A stretch of DNA of 64,000 bases from an uncultured Flavobacteriales bacterium (GCA_943787725.1 CALSNM010000015.1:18102-82101), one strand, 5' to 3'. Shown: positions 7,855-17,173, counted from the first letter of the stretch. The notes: a model not told the origin generated them from the sequence alone. Numbers and translations: made by a program.

Positions 7855-8854
7855 TAAATCAATTTTAATAACGGGAGGCACAGGTTCATTGGGTCAGGCA
7901 CTAACGAAAACAATTCTTTCTAAATGGCCAAATGTAAAACGTCTTGTAATTTTATCTCGTGATGAGCAAAAGCAGTTTGTCATGGCTCAGGAATTTCCTG
8001 CTCAAGATTATCCTCAAGTGCGTTTTTTTATTGGCGATGTCAGAGATCGTGAAAGGTTAACAAGAGCTTTTGAAGAAATTGATTATGTTATTCATGCAGC
8101 CGCAATGAAGCATGTCCATATTGCAGAGTACAATCCAGATGAATGCGTGAAAACAAACATTGGAGGTGCCGAAAATGTTATTCATGCGGCTCTTCAAGCG
8201 GGGGTGCAAAATGTAGTCGCTTTGTCCACAGATAAGGCTTGTGCTCCTATTAACTTATATGGTGCTACAAAGTTAACTTCGGATAAATTGTTTGTAGCAG
8301 CAAATAATATAAAAGGAAACCATAATATTAAGTTTTCTGTAGTTCGTTATGGAAATGTTATGGGGTCCAATGGTTCCGTTATTCCTTTCTTTTTAGATAA
8401 AAGAAAAGAAGGTGTATTGCCTATTACAGTTGAGTCAATGACTCGTTTTAATATTTCCTTACAAGGAGGAGTGGAAATGGTGCTGCATGCTATGAAATCT
8501 GCATGGGGAGGAGAATTGTTTATACCTAAAATCCCTTCCTACAAAATTACTGATGTAGCAAAAGCTATCGGTCCAGATTGTGAGCATAAGGTAATTGGAA
8601 TTCGCCCTGGAGAAAAAATACACGAAGAAATGATTACTTCTTCTGATTCATTCTTTACTTATGATTTAGGGAAATATTATGCGATCATACCGCAATCGCC
8701 CACTTGGAAAATTGCTGATTTCATTACAGAGTTTAATGCCAAAATAGTTGAGCAAGGATTTTCTTATAATTCTGAAACCAATACAGAATGGGAAACAGTA
8801 AATTCAATTAGAACATCGATTAAAGAGCATGTTGATCCGGATTTTGAAGCTTAA
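7841..8854 (+). CDS. pseB: UDP-N-acetylglucosamine 4,6-dehydratase (inverting) PseB
   Basis: PseB converts UDP-GlcNAc to UDP-2-acetamido-2,6-dideoxy-beta-L-arabino-hexos-4-ulose, the first step of pseudaminic acid synthesis. It is a cytosolic short-chain dehydrogenase: the NADP-binding motif TGGTGSLG is at residues 11-18, the catalytic Asp131-Lys132 pair lies in LSTDKA, and the YGATK motif has Tyr140 and Lys144. The replacement of the usual Thr-Asp/Glu pair by Asp-Lys is the mark of inverting PseB/FlaA1-type enzymes. Length 337 is typical. pseC starts on its stop codon. Confidence 0.95.
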   Translation: MMLNNKSILITGGTGSLGQALTKTILSKWPNVKRLVILSRDEQKQFVMAQEFPAQDYPQVRFFIGDVRDRERLTRAFEEIDYVIHAAAMKHVHIAEYNPDECVKTNIGGAENVIHAALQAGVQNVVALSTDKACAPINLYGATKLTSDKLFVAANNIKGNHNIKFSVVRYGNVMGSNGSVIPFFLDKRKEGVLPITVESMTRFNISLQGGVEMVLHAMKSAWGGELFIPKIPSYKITDVAKAIGPDCEHKVIGIRPGEKIHEEMITSSDSFFTYDLGKYYAIIPQSPTWKIADFITEFNAKIVEQGFSYNSETNTEWETVNSIRTSIKEHVDPDFEA

Positions 8855-10041
8855 TGAGTAAGAAAGCAATACCATATGGTCGTCAAAACATTACGGACGA
8901 GGATATTCAAACTGTAATTGAAACATTACAGTCGGATTATTTAACACAAGGTCCAAAAATAAAACAATTTGAGAATGAATTTGCGGAATATGTTGGTTCT
9001 AAATATGCAGTTGCAGTTTCTAATGGAACAGCAGCTTTACACTTGTCGACTCTAGCCTTAGGGGTTAAACCAGGTGATAAAGTAATTACATCACCTATTA
9101 CGTTCGCCGCTTCAGCAAATTGTGTTCGATATTGTGGTGGTGAGGTTATTTTTTCTGATATAGATTCATCTACCTACCTTCTAGACATTAAGAAACTAAG
9201 AAGCTTATTGGAGGCTTCTCCTAAAGGAACCTATAAAGGAATTATACCCGTGGATTTTGCCGGAAGAGCAGTCAACTTAGAACTGTTTAGAAAGCTTGCT
9301 GCTGAACATGATTTATGGATTATAGAAGATGCTTGTCATGCACCTGGAGGTTCGTTTCTTGATTCGAATAACAAACAGCAATTCTGTGGAAATGGTCGTT
9401 TTGCTGATGTATCTATTTTTTCCTTTCACCCTGTTAAACACATTGCTTGTGGAGAGGGAGGGATGATTACCACAAATGATGAAAAATTATATCATAAGTT
9501 ACTTCAATTAAGAACCCATGGTATTGTAAAGGAAGCAGATTCTTTTGAAAATAGCATTGAAAATGCCGGAGGAAAGGGCTCTTACCCTAACTGGTACATG
9601 GAAATGCAAGATTTGGGTTTTAACTATCGATTAACAGATATGCAAGCGGCATTAGGTATAAGTCAATTGACAAGAGCTGAAATAGGTTTATTTAGAAGAA
9701 GAGAAATTGCTATTAACTATTACAAAGCCTTTGCAGACTGTCCATATATAAAAGGACAGTCAGGTATTGTTGAAGGTCATGCCTATCATTTATACGTTAT
9801 AGAAGTAGATAATAGATTAGGCTTGTATAATTATTTAAGAGAAAATAAGATATTTGCTCAAATTCATTATTACCCATGTCATTTAATGCCTTATTATAAA
9901 AATATTGGATGGAGAGAGGGGGACTTATCTTCTGCCGAAAAATATTATAAGCATTGCATTAGCTTACCAATGTACCCAATACTAAGTAATGATGAGCAGC
10001 AATATGTAATTGATACAATTAAATCATTTTTACATGAGTAA
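8854..10041 (+). CDS. pseC: UDP-4-amino-4,6-dideoxy-N-acetyl-beta-L-altrosamine transaminase PseC
   Basis: PseC is the PLP-dependent aminotransferase that adds the 4-amino group to the PseB product, with glutamate as donor. It belongs to the DegT/DnrJ/EryC1 family. SNGTAALHL near residue 56 binds cofactor phosphate, IIEDACHA carries Asp159, and FHPVKHI holds the Schiff-base Lys195. GEGGMITTND and LGFNYRLTDMQAALG are standard family segments. Length 395 is normal. It sits directly after pseB and overlaps pseF by 8 nt. Confidence 0.95.
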   Translation: MSKKAIPYGRQNITDEDIQTVIETLQSDYLTQGPKIKQFENEFAEYVGSKYAVAVSNGTAALHLSTLALGVKPGDKVITSPITFAASANCVRYCGGEVIFSDIDSSTYLLDIKKLRSLLEASPKGTYKGIIPVDFAGRAVNLELFRKLAAEHDLWIIEDACHAPGGSFLDSNNKQQFCGNGRFADVSIFSFHPVKHIACGEGGMITTNDEKLYHKLLQLRTHGIVKEADSFENSIENAGGKGSYPNWYMEMQDLGFNYRLTDMQAALGISQLTRAEIGLFRRREIAINYYKAFADCPYIKGQSGIVEGHAYHLYVIEVDNRLGLYNYLRENKIFAQIHYYPCHLMPYYKNIGWREGDLSSAEKYYKHCISLPMYPILSNDEQQYVIDTIKSFLHE

Positions 10042-10717
10042 TATTTGTATCATACCAGCTAGAGGGGGTAGTAAAAGAATTCCTAGGAAGAATATAAAAA
10101 ATTTTTTAGGCAAACCAATAATTTCTTATGCCATTGAAAATGCAATTAATTCTAACATTTTTGACAGAGTTATAGTCTCGACTGATGACAAAGAAATATC
10201 AGAAATTTCAAAAAAATATGGTGCAGAAGTTCCGTTTTTCAGAAGTGAGAAAAACTCTGACGACTATGCCAGTACAATAGATGTGATTTTGGAAACTTTG
10301 AGTCAAATTGATACAAACTATGAAATTGTTTGTTGTCTTTACCCGACCACTCCTTTGTTAAGCAAACAAATTCTGCTTGAAGCCCATGAACGTTTAATAT
10401 CAGCTAATTACTCAGCCGTATTTCCGGTTTTGAAATATAGTTTTCCTATTCAAAGGTCTTTGTCTTTGAATAAAGATGGGACTTGTTATATGAATTGGCC
10501 GGAAAATTTAAATATGAGATCTCAAGATTTAAATCCTGTATACCACGATGCTGGACAATTTTACTTTTGTAAGATAAAAGAACTTCACGAGCACGGTACA
10601 TTGTATCTTCCTAAGTCAAATTGCATTGTATTAGAAGATACTGAAGCTCAAGACATTGATAATGATTCTGATTGGAAAATTGCGGAGATTAAATTTAAAT
10701 TAAACAATGCAAAATAA
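10034..10717 (+). CDS. pseF: Pseudaminic acid cytidylyltransferase PseF
   Basis: PseF activates pseudaminic acid with CTP to give CMP-pseudaminic acid, the glycosyltransferase donor. The CMP-sugar synthetase motif ARGGSKRIPRKNIK is at residues 9-22, followed by GKPII and VSTDD. I chose the ATG at 10034 over an upstream TTG because it gives the normal start MSNICIIPARGG and the overlap style of this operon. That yields 227 residues, typical for PseF. Specificity is assigned from its place between pseC and pseG; sequence alone cannot exclude a Neu/Leg cytidylyltransferase. Confidence 0.92.
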   Translation: MSNICIIPARGGSKRIPRKNIKNFLGKPIISYAIENAINSNIFDRVIVSTDDKEISEISKKYGAEVPFFRSEKNSDDYASTIDVILETLSQIDTNYEIVCCLYPTTPLLSKQILLEAHERLISANYSAVFPVLKYSFPIQRSLSLNKDGTCYMNWPENLNMRSQDLNPVYHDAGQFYFCKIKELHEHGTLYLPKSNCIVLEDTEAQDIDNDSDWKIAEIKFKLNNAK

Positions 10718-11684
10718 CTCGGTTTTTTTTAGGGTTGATGGAAATGATAAAATTGGATTTGGCCACATTGTGCGTTGTATTTCTTTAGCTCAATTATTGA
10801 AAAAAAAATATTCTATTTGCTTCGTTTGCATTGAAATACCTGAGAGGTTTGTATTAGATTTAAAAAACGAATCTTTTAATATTTCGATAATAAAAAGTGA
10901 AAAAGACATAAACCATATGATAAAATTAAACGACATAGTTGTTGTTGATCATTATGAACTAGGTTCTAGTTATCAAAAGGAATTGAAATCTATTGGTTGT
11001 AAAGTTGTTTGTATTGATGACCTAAACGATAAGAAATTTTATGCTGATTTAATTATTAATCAATCTCCCGTCATCAAGAAAAAAGAATATTCTGCTGAGC
11101 CATATACAAATTATGCTCTTGGATTTGATTACATGTTGCTTCGAAGAGAATTCTTTCATAATAATAGCTTTAGTCAGAAATTTTATAATAAAAAAAATGT
11201 ATTCATTTGTTTTGGTGGAGCAGACACCAAATTGTTATATTATTTTGCTGAACTTTGTTACAAAACTCAATACTTCGATAATATTTTTTTAATTGGTAAC
11301 AGTTTTTCTAATAAAAGTAAAGTCATTTTCAATAAGGAAAATAAGACAAACATAAAGTGGATGAAAAACCTTAATGCTATCGAAATAATTAATTACCTCA
11401 ATCAAAGTCTTTTTGCTATAGTTCCGTCAAGCAATTTAACTCTTGAAGCACTTGCTACAAAAACTTATGTTTTGTCAGTTCTTAATGCTGAAAATCAAAT
11501 TAATCTATTTAATTCCATTAAAAATTTTAATAGTGTTAAAACTATTAATACTTTAGATTCAGGTAATGTGATGGATCAAGATATAATTTTTCAAATTATA
11601 AACTATTTTAAAAATTTAAAAAACGCAAGGTTTCCCGAATTTAATCAGGATAAACTTATTGAAAAATTTCAAACTTTACAATGA
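10707..11684 (+). CDS. pseG: UDP-2,4-diacetamido-2,4,6-trideoxy-beta-L-altropyranose hydrolase PseG
   Basis: PseG removes UDP from the diacetamido sugar nucleotide before condensation with phosphoenolpyruvate. It has a GT-B-like fold. The N-terminal RVDGNDKIGFGHIVRC (residues 9-24) contains the catalytic-type His20 of the family's G-GH-RC motif, and ICFGGAD and a VPSSNLTLEALA segment fit the C-terminal nucleotide-binding half. Length 325 is usual. It overlaps pseF by 11 nt and pseI by 4 nt. The alternative, a generic glycosyltransferase, is unlikely given the neighbours. Confidence 0.92.
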   Translation: MQNNSVFFRVDGNDKIGFGHIVRCISLAQLLKKKYSICFVCIEIPERFVLDLKNESFNISIIKSEKDINHMIKLNDIVVVDHYELGSSYQKELKSIGCKVVCIDDLNDKKFYADLIINQSPVIKKKEYSAEPYTNYALGFDYMLLRREFFHNNSFSQKFYNKKNVFICFGGADTKLLYYFAELCYKTQYFDNIFLIGNSFSNKSKVIFNKENKTNIKWMKNLNAIEIINYLNQSLFAIVPSSNLTLEALATKTYVLSVLNAENQINLFNSIKNFNSVKTINTLDSGNVMDQDIIFQIINYFKNLKNARFPEFNQDKLIEKFQTLQ

Positions 11685-12721
11685 AAATTAGTACTTTAGA
11701 TATTAATGCAAATGACCAGTGTTTTGTTGCTGCAGAGATTGGTATCAACCACAATGGTGATATGGATTTAGCAAAAAAAACAATTATTGCGGCAAGAGAA
11801 TGTGGTGCTGATGCGGTAAAGTTTCAGAATTATAAAGTTGATGATTTTATAGCGGATAGGGAATTGCAATACTCTTATTTCTCTGAAAACAAAAAAGTTG
11901 TTGAAACGCAATATGAGATGTTTAAGCGATACGAGTTGAGTGATGATCAAGTTATTGAATTAAAAACTTTTTCGGATAATAATGGAATTGTCTTCTTAAG
12001 CACTCCAACTAGTCTGCATGGCATCAATGTCTTAAAGTCACTTAATGTCCCTCTTCTTAAAAATGGCTCTGATTTTTTGGTTAATTTGGAATTAATTTCT
12101 GAAATGGCTAAATCTAAAATTCCTACAATTATCTCAACAGGTATGGCTACTCTTGCGGAAATTGACGAAGCGGTAAAGACCTTTGAAGAACATGGAGGAA
12201 AGGAGTTAATAATATTGCACTGTACATCTGCATATCCAACACCAAGTAGTCAAGTTAATTTAAATAAAATTGACTCTCTTAAAAGTGCGTTTGGGTATCC
12301 TGTAGGGTTTTCTGATCATACTCAAGGTTCTGTGGCAGCAATAGGAGCTGTGTTAAAAGGCGCCTGTTTTATTGAGAAACATTTTACACTCAATAAGTCG
12401 TTGCCAGGCCCAGATCATCACTTTTCGTGCGACCCCTTAGAACTTAAAAACCTTATTCAGGATTTAAGGACTATAGAATCTTCACTTGGTAGTTCAAAAA
12501 TTTCGCCAACTGATATTGAGCAGCAAGGCAGAAAGGATTACCGGTTATCCTGTGTAGCAAAACATAAATTAGTTAAAGATCAATTAATAACCAGAGAGGA
12601 TGTTATTTTCTCAAGACCAGCTGCAGGCTTACCTCCTAAGTTTCTACCGTTACTTATTGGTAAAGTTGTAAAAAAAGAAATAGCTGCTAATAACCCCATT
12701 TTATTTGAAAATATTGTATGA
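11681..12721 (+). CDS. pseI: Pseudaminic acid synthase PseI
   Basis: PseI condenses 2,4-diacetamido-2,4,6-trideoxy-L-altrose with phosphoenolpyruvate to form pseudaminic acid. It is a NeuB-family TIM barrel: AAEIGINHNGD near residue 17, DAVKFQNYK near 44, STGMATLAEI near 150, HCTSAYPTP near 182, SDHTQG near 209, EKHFTLNKSLPGPDHHFS near 235. Residues ~285-346 form the antifreeze-like SAF domain that closes the neighbouring active site. Length 346 is normal. It ends the five-gene pse block. Sialic or legionaminic acid synthase specificity is less likely given PseB, C and G. Confidence 0.95.
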   Translation: MKISTLDINANDQCFVAAEIGINHNGDMDLAKKTIIAARECGADAVKFQNYKVDDFIADRELQYSYFSENKKVVETQYEMFKRYELSDDQVIELKTFSDNNGIVFLSTPTSLHGINVLKSLNVPLLKNGSDFLVNLELISEMAKSKIPTIISTGMATLAEIDEAVKTFEEHGGKELIILHCTSAYPTPSSQVNLNKIDSLKSAFGYPVGFSDHTQGSVAAIGAVLKGACFIEKHFTLNKSLPGPDHHFSCDPLELKNLIQDLRTIESSLGSSKISPTDIEQQGRKDYRLSCVAKHKLVKDQLITREDVIFSRPAAGLPPKFLPLLIGKVVKKEIAANNPILFENIV

Positions 12722-14067
12722 AATCTAAACATTGGATTGTTATAGGAGGCGGAGTTAAAGGTATTGTTGGAGCTTATTTATTATCTAAAAATAATAATAA
12801 AGTAACCTTAATTGATAGAGCCGAGAAAATAGGTGGTGTTTTACGGTCCGAAAAATGGGATACTTTTTACATGGATAAAGGTTGTCATTTATTTGATAAT
12901 GAATCCGATTTGACAACTAAGCTTGCCATGGAAATTATGGATAACGAGGTGGTTCCTGTGAATGTGAAATATGCATCCTTCGTGAATGATCAAAAAACTT
13001 CAGGAATCGCAATTCCAAATTTAGGTTCATTCAGTGATGATATATGTAAAAATATTTTGTGGGAGTCATTAAATATGATTAAAGCACCAAAGAATAATCC
13101 GAAAAGTTTATTTGAACATATATCGAACATCCACGGAGAAACTGTTGCAGAAATTTTAGATGCATTTATAAAAAAGACCCACATTATAAGTTCAAAAGAT
13201 GTTGATCCAATTTCATTCAATCTATTACCTTACAAAAGAATTAAGTTTCTGGATGACAAAATAGGAAGAGTGCTAAAGCAATCTGCTTACTTAGATGAAA
13301 AAATTGCAATTTCATCTACGGAAAATTTAATGGAGTTTTACAAAGAAAAAGCTAAACTATATAAATATAGAAATTTTTATCCTGCTAAAAATGGATTGAC
13401 ACTTTTTTGTGATAAATCTTACGAAAAACTTTTAAACTTAAATGTTGATTTTAAACTTAATCAGGGACCTTTTAAAGTAAATTTTGGAAAAAAAGGAGTA
13501 GATCTAATTTTTGATTCCAGCGATGAAACTATATCTGGAGACCACATTCTATGGGCGGGAAGTCAAGAATATTTAGGCGACACTTTTGGTATAGAAAATG
13601 ACCTTAAAAACTTTGTACATTCAGTTCCTATGATTCTTTATTATTTTCAGGTTGATAAGAAAAGCATATGTGACTATTCATACATACACAACTTTAATAG
13701 TGATGATTATACATTTAGAGTTTCTTTTCCAACGAATTACAACAAAAAATTATATCCTGGGAATGATGCCATCGTATGTGTTGAAGTTCCTGTTAAGCTG
13801 AACAGTGATATTTGGAAATCTCCAGATCTCTTCACTAATAAAATTTGGAGAGAACTAGGTGAACTCGATTTAATTAATGCTCATAAGTATAAGAAAGTAA
13901 AGATTTTACAAACACCAGTTTCTTACAAGATACCAAAAAAAGGTTATTCAAAGGAAATAAAAAAGATTACCAAAATGCTGCCAAAAGATATTGTTTATGG
14001 AGCCAGTGAATGGGAATTCTCAAAAAATGGAATTATTAACAGTTTGTATAAGATAATTCAAAAATAA
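12718..14067 (+). CDS. FAD/NAD(P)-dependent oxidoreductase, amine-oxidase-like
   Basis: A 449-residue flavoprotein. The N-terminal dinucleotide-binding motif IGGGVKGIVGAYLL (near residues 9-22) is followed by an acidic end (VTLIDRAEK) and GGVLRS, the pattern of protoporphyrinogen/amine oxidase and UDP-galactopyranose-mutase-like enzymes. The C-terminal ASEWEFSKNG could be the second FAD-contacting segment. It overlaps both pseI and the next methyltransferase by 1-4 nt, so it is part of the sugar operon. The substrate is unknown; a nucleotide sugar or a nonulosonic acid derivative is plausible. It is too divergent from Glf for me to call it a mutase. Confidence 0.6.
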   Translation: MKSKHWIVIGGGVKGIVGAYLLSKNNNKVTLIDRAEKIGGVLRSEKWDTFYMDKGCHLFDNESDLTTKLAMEIMDNEVVPVNVKYASFVNDQKTSGIAIPNLGSFSDDICKNILWESLNMIKAPKNNPKSLFEHISNIHGETVAEILDAFIKKTHIISSKDVDPISFNLLPYKRIKFLDDKIGRVLKQSAYLDEKIAISSTENLMEFYKEKAKLYKYRNFYPAKNGLTLFCDKSYEKLLNLNVDFKLNQGPFKVNFGKKGVDLIFDSSDETISGDHILWAGSQEYLGDTFGIENDLKNFVHSVPMILYYFQVDKKSICDYSYIHNFNSDDYTFRVSFPTNYNKKLYPGNDAIVCVEVPVKLNSDIWKSPDLFTNKIWRELGELDLINAHKYKKVKILQTPVSYKIPKKGYSKEIKKITKMLPKDIVYGASEWEFSKNGIINSLYKIIQK

Positions 14068-14729
14068 TGAAGGATTTCTATTGGGAAAACAATATTTACA
14101 ACAAAGGCCTTAATTTGAACAAATACCCTTTTGATAACGTAGTTTCTTTTGCGTTCAGAAATCGAAATAGTATTAATCCAAAAACTGTGCTGGATATAGG
14201 TTGTGGAGCAGGAAACAACGCTTGGTTTCTAGCAAAAGAGGGATTTAACGTATTTGGTATTGACGGAAGTGTTTCTGCGATTAACTATTGCAGAAATAGG
14301 TTTGTTTCGGAAAATTTGAAAGGGAATTTTATAGTTGGTAATTTTAAGCATTTACCATTTAAAGATGGTTTTTTTGATTTGGCCATTGATAGGGCTTCTC
14401 TAACATGTTGCAATTTACAAGACTGTCAAATTATTGTAAATGAAATTAATCGAACACTAAAAACAAAAGGTAAGTTTTTTTTTAATTGTTACAGTGCTGA
14501 TCACAGTAGTATGCTGAGCGGTAAACAAAACCAAGATGGCACATGGAGTAGCATGAAGAAAGGATCAATAGCTGGAGTGGAAAATATTTATTTCTTCAAA
14601 AAGGAAGAAATATCTGATCTGTTTAAGGCTGGTTGGAATATTTTAAGCTTAGTGCACAAAAACCACACTAATCTTTTAGAGGATGACTCCAAGCATTCGG
14701 AATGGGAAGTTATTGTTGAAAAATTATGA
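14067..14729 (+). CDS. Class I SAM-dependent methyltransferase
   Basis: A 220-residue Rossmann-fold methyltransferase. Motif I is VLDIGCGAGNNAWFLA (near residues 46-61), followed by an acidic residue at the end of strand 2 (GIDGS) and a motif II/III region (LPFKDGFFDLAIDRASL). No membrane segment or extra domain. ATG overlaps the previous stop (TAATG). In this setting it probably O- or N-methylates a sugar, possibly the pseudaminic acid made upstream, but the sequence does not identify the acceptor. Confidence 0.8.
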   Translation: MKDFYWENNIYNKGLNLNKYPFDNVVSFAFRNRNSINPKTVLDIGCGAGNNAWFLAKEGFNVFGIDGSVSAINYCRNRFVSENLKGNFIVGNFKHLPFKDGFFDLAIDRASLTCCNLQDCQIIVNEINRTLKTKGKFFFNCYSADHSSMLSGKQNQDGTWSSMKKGSIAGVENIYFFKKEEISDLFKAGWNILSLVHKNHTNLLEDDSKHSEWEVIVEKL

Positions 14730-15784
14730 TTAAAATACGTAAACTAGAATTAGAGGATAGTGATCTTATCTATCAGTGGCGAAATGACGATTTAATTGTT
14801 TCTCTCAGTTCGTTACAAAAAAAGGTAAGCATAAAGGAGCATGAAGCTTGGATAAAGTCATCACTTGAAAATCTAAATCGTGTAATATATATTGTCGAAA
14901 GGGATAAAATACCTATCGGACAAATTAGGTTTGATAAAGATATTGGTGCGGAACAACTTTGTTACATATCTATTTACCTTATATCTGGATTCAAATCTAA
15001 AGGATATGGAAAACAGGCATTGCAACTGGCATTTTATGAAATTTTCAATGTTTGGCATGACATTACTATTCAAGCAAAAGTGCGACAGGATAATAAAGCG
15101 AGTATTCATTTTTTCCTTAATGTTGGTTTTCAAAAAGTTAACGAAGATGATGTTTTTTCAACATTTAATTTTGGTAAATTAAAATATGATCATTTTAAAA
15201 ATAAAAAACTTTACAACAACTTAGTGGATAAATATGGCATTGATCACCGCACGCTAAATTGGGGAAGCTACAAATCGCAAATAGCGCGATTAAAAATATT
15301 TACTGAAATAGGTGATTTGGAAAATAAATCAATTTTAGATGTAGGTTGCGGAATTTCAGATCTTTACGATTTATTGAAAAAGCAACAACGCAATTTTGAA
15401 TACAAAGGAATTGATTTGACCGAAAATATGATCGTTAAGTCTGAAGAAAGGTTTCCCGGTATTGATGTCGAAGTAGCGGATATTTTGGAATATGATAATA
15501 AAAAAAAATATGATTATGTTTTCGCTAGCGGCATATTAACTTATCAAAGTGATTATTTTTTGAAATTATTTGTTCAAAAAGCATTTTCTTTGTGTAATAT
15601 TGGAATTGCTTTTAATGCGCTTAATGCCAACAGTAAAAATCAAGATAAAAATGAGTTTTACGTCTGTCCTATTTCGGTCATGGAATTTTGCAAAACTTTA
15701 ACACCTTATATAACAATTAGACTTGATTATCATTTAAACGATTTTACAATTTATATGTTCAAAGAAAATGCTTATATCAATTAA
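14726..15784 (+). CDS. Fusion of GNAT acetyltransferase and SAM methyltransferase (possible PseH role)
   Basis: A 352-residue two-domain protein. Residues 1-~155 are a GNAT N-acyltransferase with the acetyl-CoA loop in GFKSKGYGKQAL (88-99) and NKASIHFFLNVGF (123-135), the same arrangement as PseH. Residues ~165-352 are a class I methyltransferase with motif I ILDVGCGISD at 203-212. The pathway needs a PseH step (4-N-acetylation after PseC), and no separate PseH gene is visible in the window, so the GNAT half is the best candidate. The methyltransferase half could then modify the same sugar. The fusion itself is seen; the functional link is inference. Confidence 0.75.
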   Translation: MIKIRKLELEDSDLIYQWRNDDLIVSLSSLQKKVSIKEHEAWIKSSLENLNRVIYIVERDKIPIGQIRFDKDIGAEQLCYISIYLISGFKSKGYGKQALQLAFYEIFNVWHDITIQAKVRQDNKASIHFFLNVGFQKVNEDDVFSTFNFGKLKYDHFKNKKLYNNLVDKYGIDHRTLNWGSYKSQIARLKIFTEIGDLENKSILDVGCGISDLYDLLKKQQRNFEYKGIDLTENMIVKSEERFPGIDVEVADILEYDNKKKYDYVFASGILTYQSDYFLKLFVQKAFSLCNIGIAFNALNANSKNQDKNEFYVCPISVMEFCKTLTPYITIRLDYHLNDFTIYMFKENAYIN

Positions 15785-16469
15785 TCAACCCGCATATATT
15801 CCATGGCTTGGATATTATGAACGTATAGACTCATCTGATGTTCATGTAATTTTAGATCATGTTCAATTTGAAAAAAATAGTTTCACTAATAGAAATAAAA
15901 TATTAACTCAGAATGGACCTGTTTGGTTAACTATTCCTATAGCAACGAAAGGAAAGTTTGGAGATTTAGCTATAAACCAGTTGAAATTTAGTGATATTTC
16001 CAAATGGAAAAAAAAACATCTTAAGACTATCGCACAAACTTATTCAAAGGCTCCGTATTTTGAAAAATATTATTCTGAATTTGAGAATATATTGTGTCAA
16101 GAGCATGAATTTTTAAATGATTTGCTTTTTACTTTGAATAAACTATTTTTAAGTTTTCTTCGAATATCTACAACTATTCATCGAAGTAGTGATTTAAATC
16201 TTATTACTTCCAAATCAGATCTGGTTTATGATATTTGTCACAATTTCGAAGCTACAACGTATCTTTCAGGTGCTCTTGGTAAAAACTATTTAGATAAAAG
16301 TAAATTTGAAGCCTCAAATATTAATCTTGAGTTTCAAAACTATATTCATCCAACATATACTCAAAAAAGTAATGATTTTATCCCCTATATGTCAATACTT
16401 GATCTAATTTTTAATGAGGGTGACAACAGTATTAATATCATCAGAAAAGGTAAAAACTATTTAACGTGA
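15768..16469 (+). CDS. WbqC-like family protein
   Basis: A 233-residue cytosolic protein of the WbqC family. The N-terminal signature is complete: ISINQPAYIPWLGYYERI, then DHVQFEKNSFTNRNKI and PVWLTIPI. WbqC-like proteins are common in O-antigen and nonulosonic-acid clusters, and their chemistry is not well defined; some are proposed to transfer acyl or amino-acid groups to sugar amines. Here it sits between a GNAT fusion and a PIG-L deacetylase, which suggests changing of N-acyl groups. The ATG lies 17 nt inside the previous gene, which fits the compact operon. Confidence 0.85.
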   Translation: MLISINQPAYIPWLGYYERIDSSDVHVILDHVQFEKNSFTNRNKILTQNGPVWLTIPIATKGKFGDLAINQLKFSDISKWKKKHLKTIAQTYSKAPYFEKYYSEFENILCQEHEFLNDLLFTLNKLFLSFLRISTTIHRSSDLNLITSKSDLVYDICHNFEATTYLSGALGKNYLDKSKFEASNINLEFQNYIHPTYTQKSNDFIPYMSILDLIFNEGDNSINIIRKGKNYLT

Positions 16470-17173
16470 TGAACTTTGATAATAAAAAAATAATGATAGT
16501 GGTTGCGCATCCTGACGATGAAGTTTTAGGTTTGGGAGGCACTATGAACAATTTAATACTCAATAAAAATGTCACTACAAGAGTTGTGATTTTAGGTGAA
16601 GGTATTACCTCGCGTTCAAATAAAAGAGATCCAGATCAATGGGATAAAGAATTAAAAAAACATAAAGCAAATATACTTGCTGCTCAAAAGTGTATTGGTT
16701 ATCATCAATTATCAGTGTACGAATTTCCAGACAATAGATTTGATTCAGTAGATCTTCTAGATATTATTAAAATCATAGAAAAGGAGAAGTTAGACTTTCA
16801 ACCGGATATAATTTTTACTCATCATGGTGGAGATGTTAACATCGATCATCAAAGAACTTTTGATGCGGTAGTTACAGCATGCAGACCCTTGCGCCATGAG
16901 AATGTAAAAACAATTATTACTTTTGAAACTGCATCAGGAACTGAATGGAGAGCTAATTCTGATCCAAAGCATTTTCTTCCTAATTTATTTTATTCTTTCG
17001 ATGAGAATAATCTTGAATCTAAGATAAAATCTATGGAGAAATATGAATTCGAAAAAAGAACGTATCCTCATCCCAGATCACCAGAGGCATTGAAAATTCA
17101 GGCTCAGAGGTGGGGCGTAGTTGTTGGAGCTGAGTATGTTGAAGCTTTTTGTATAATACGGACAATTAAATAG
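16469..17173 (+). CDS. PIG-L family N-deacetylase
   Basis: A 234-residue zinc-dependent deacetylase of the PIG-L/LmbE family. The metal and catalytic motif AHPDDE is at residues 13-18, and the second metal histidine is probably in HHGGDVNIDHQRT near 120-132. Such enzymes remove acetyl from GlcNAc-type sugars. In this operon it probably deacetylates a sugar or sugar nucleotide so that another group can be added. I prefer the ATG at 16469 over the GTG one codon earlier; it overlaps the previous stop. Next to WbqC and GNAT it makes a coherent acyl-swapping set (inference). Confidence 0.85.
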   Translation: MNFDNKKIMIVVAHPDDEVLGLGGTMNNLILNKNVTTRVVILGEGITSRSNKRDPDQWDKELKKHKANILAAQKCIGYHQLSVYEFPDNRFDSVDLLDIIKIIEKEKLDFQPDIIFTHHGGDVNIDHQRTFDAVVTACRPLRHENVKTIITFETASGTEWRANSDPKHFLPNLFYSFDENNLESKIKSMEKYEFEKRTYPHPRSPEALKIQAQRWGVVVGAEYVEAFCIIRTIK

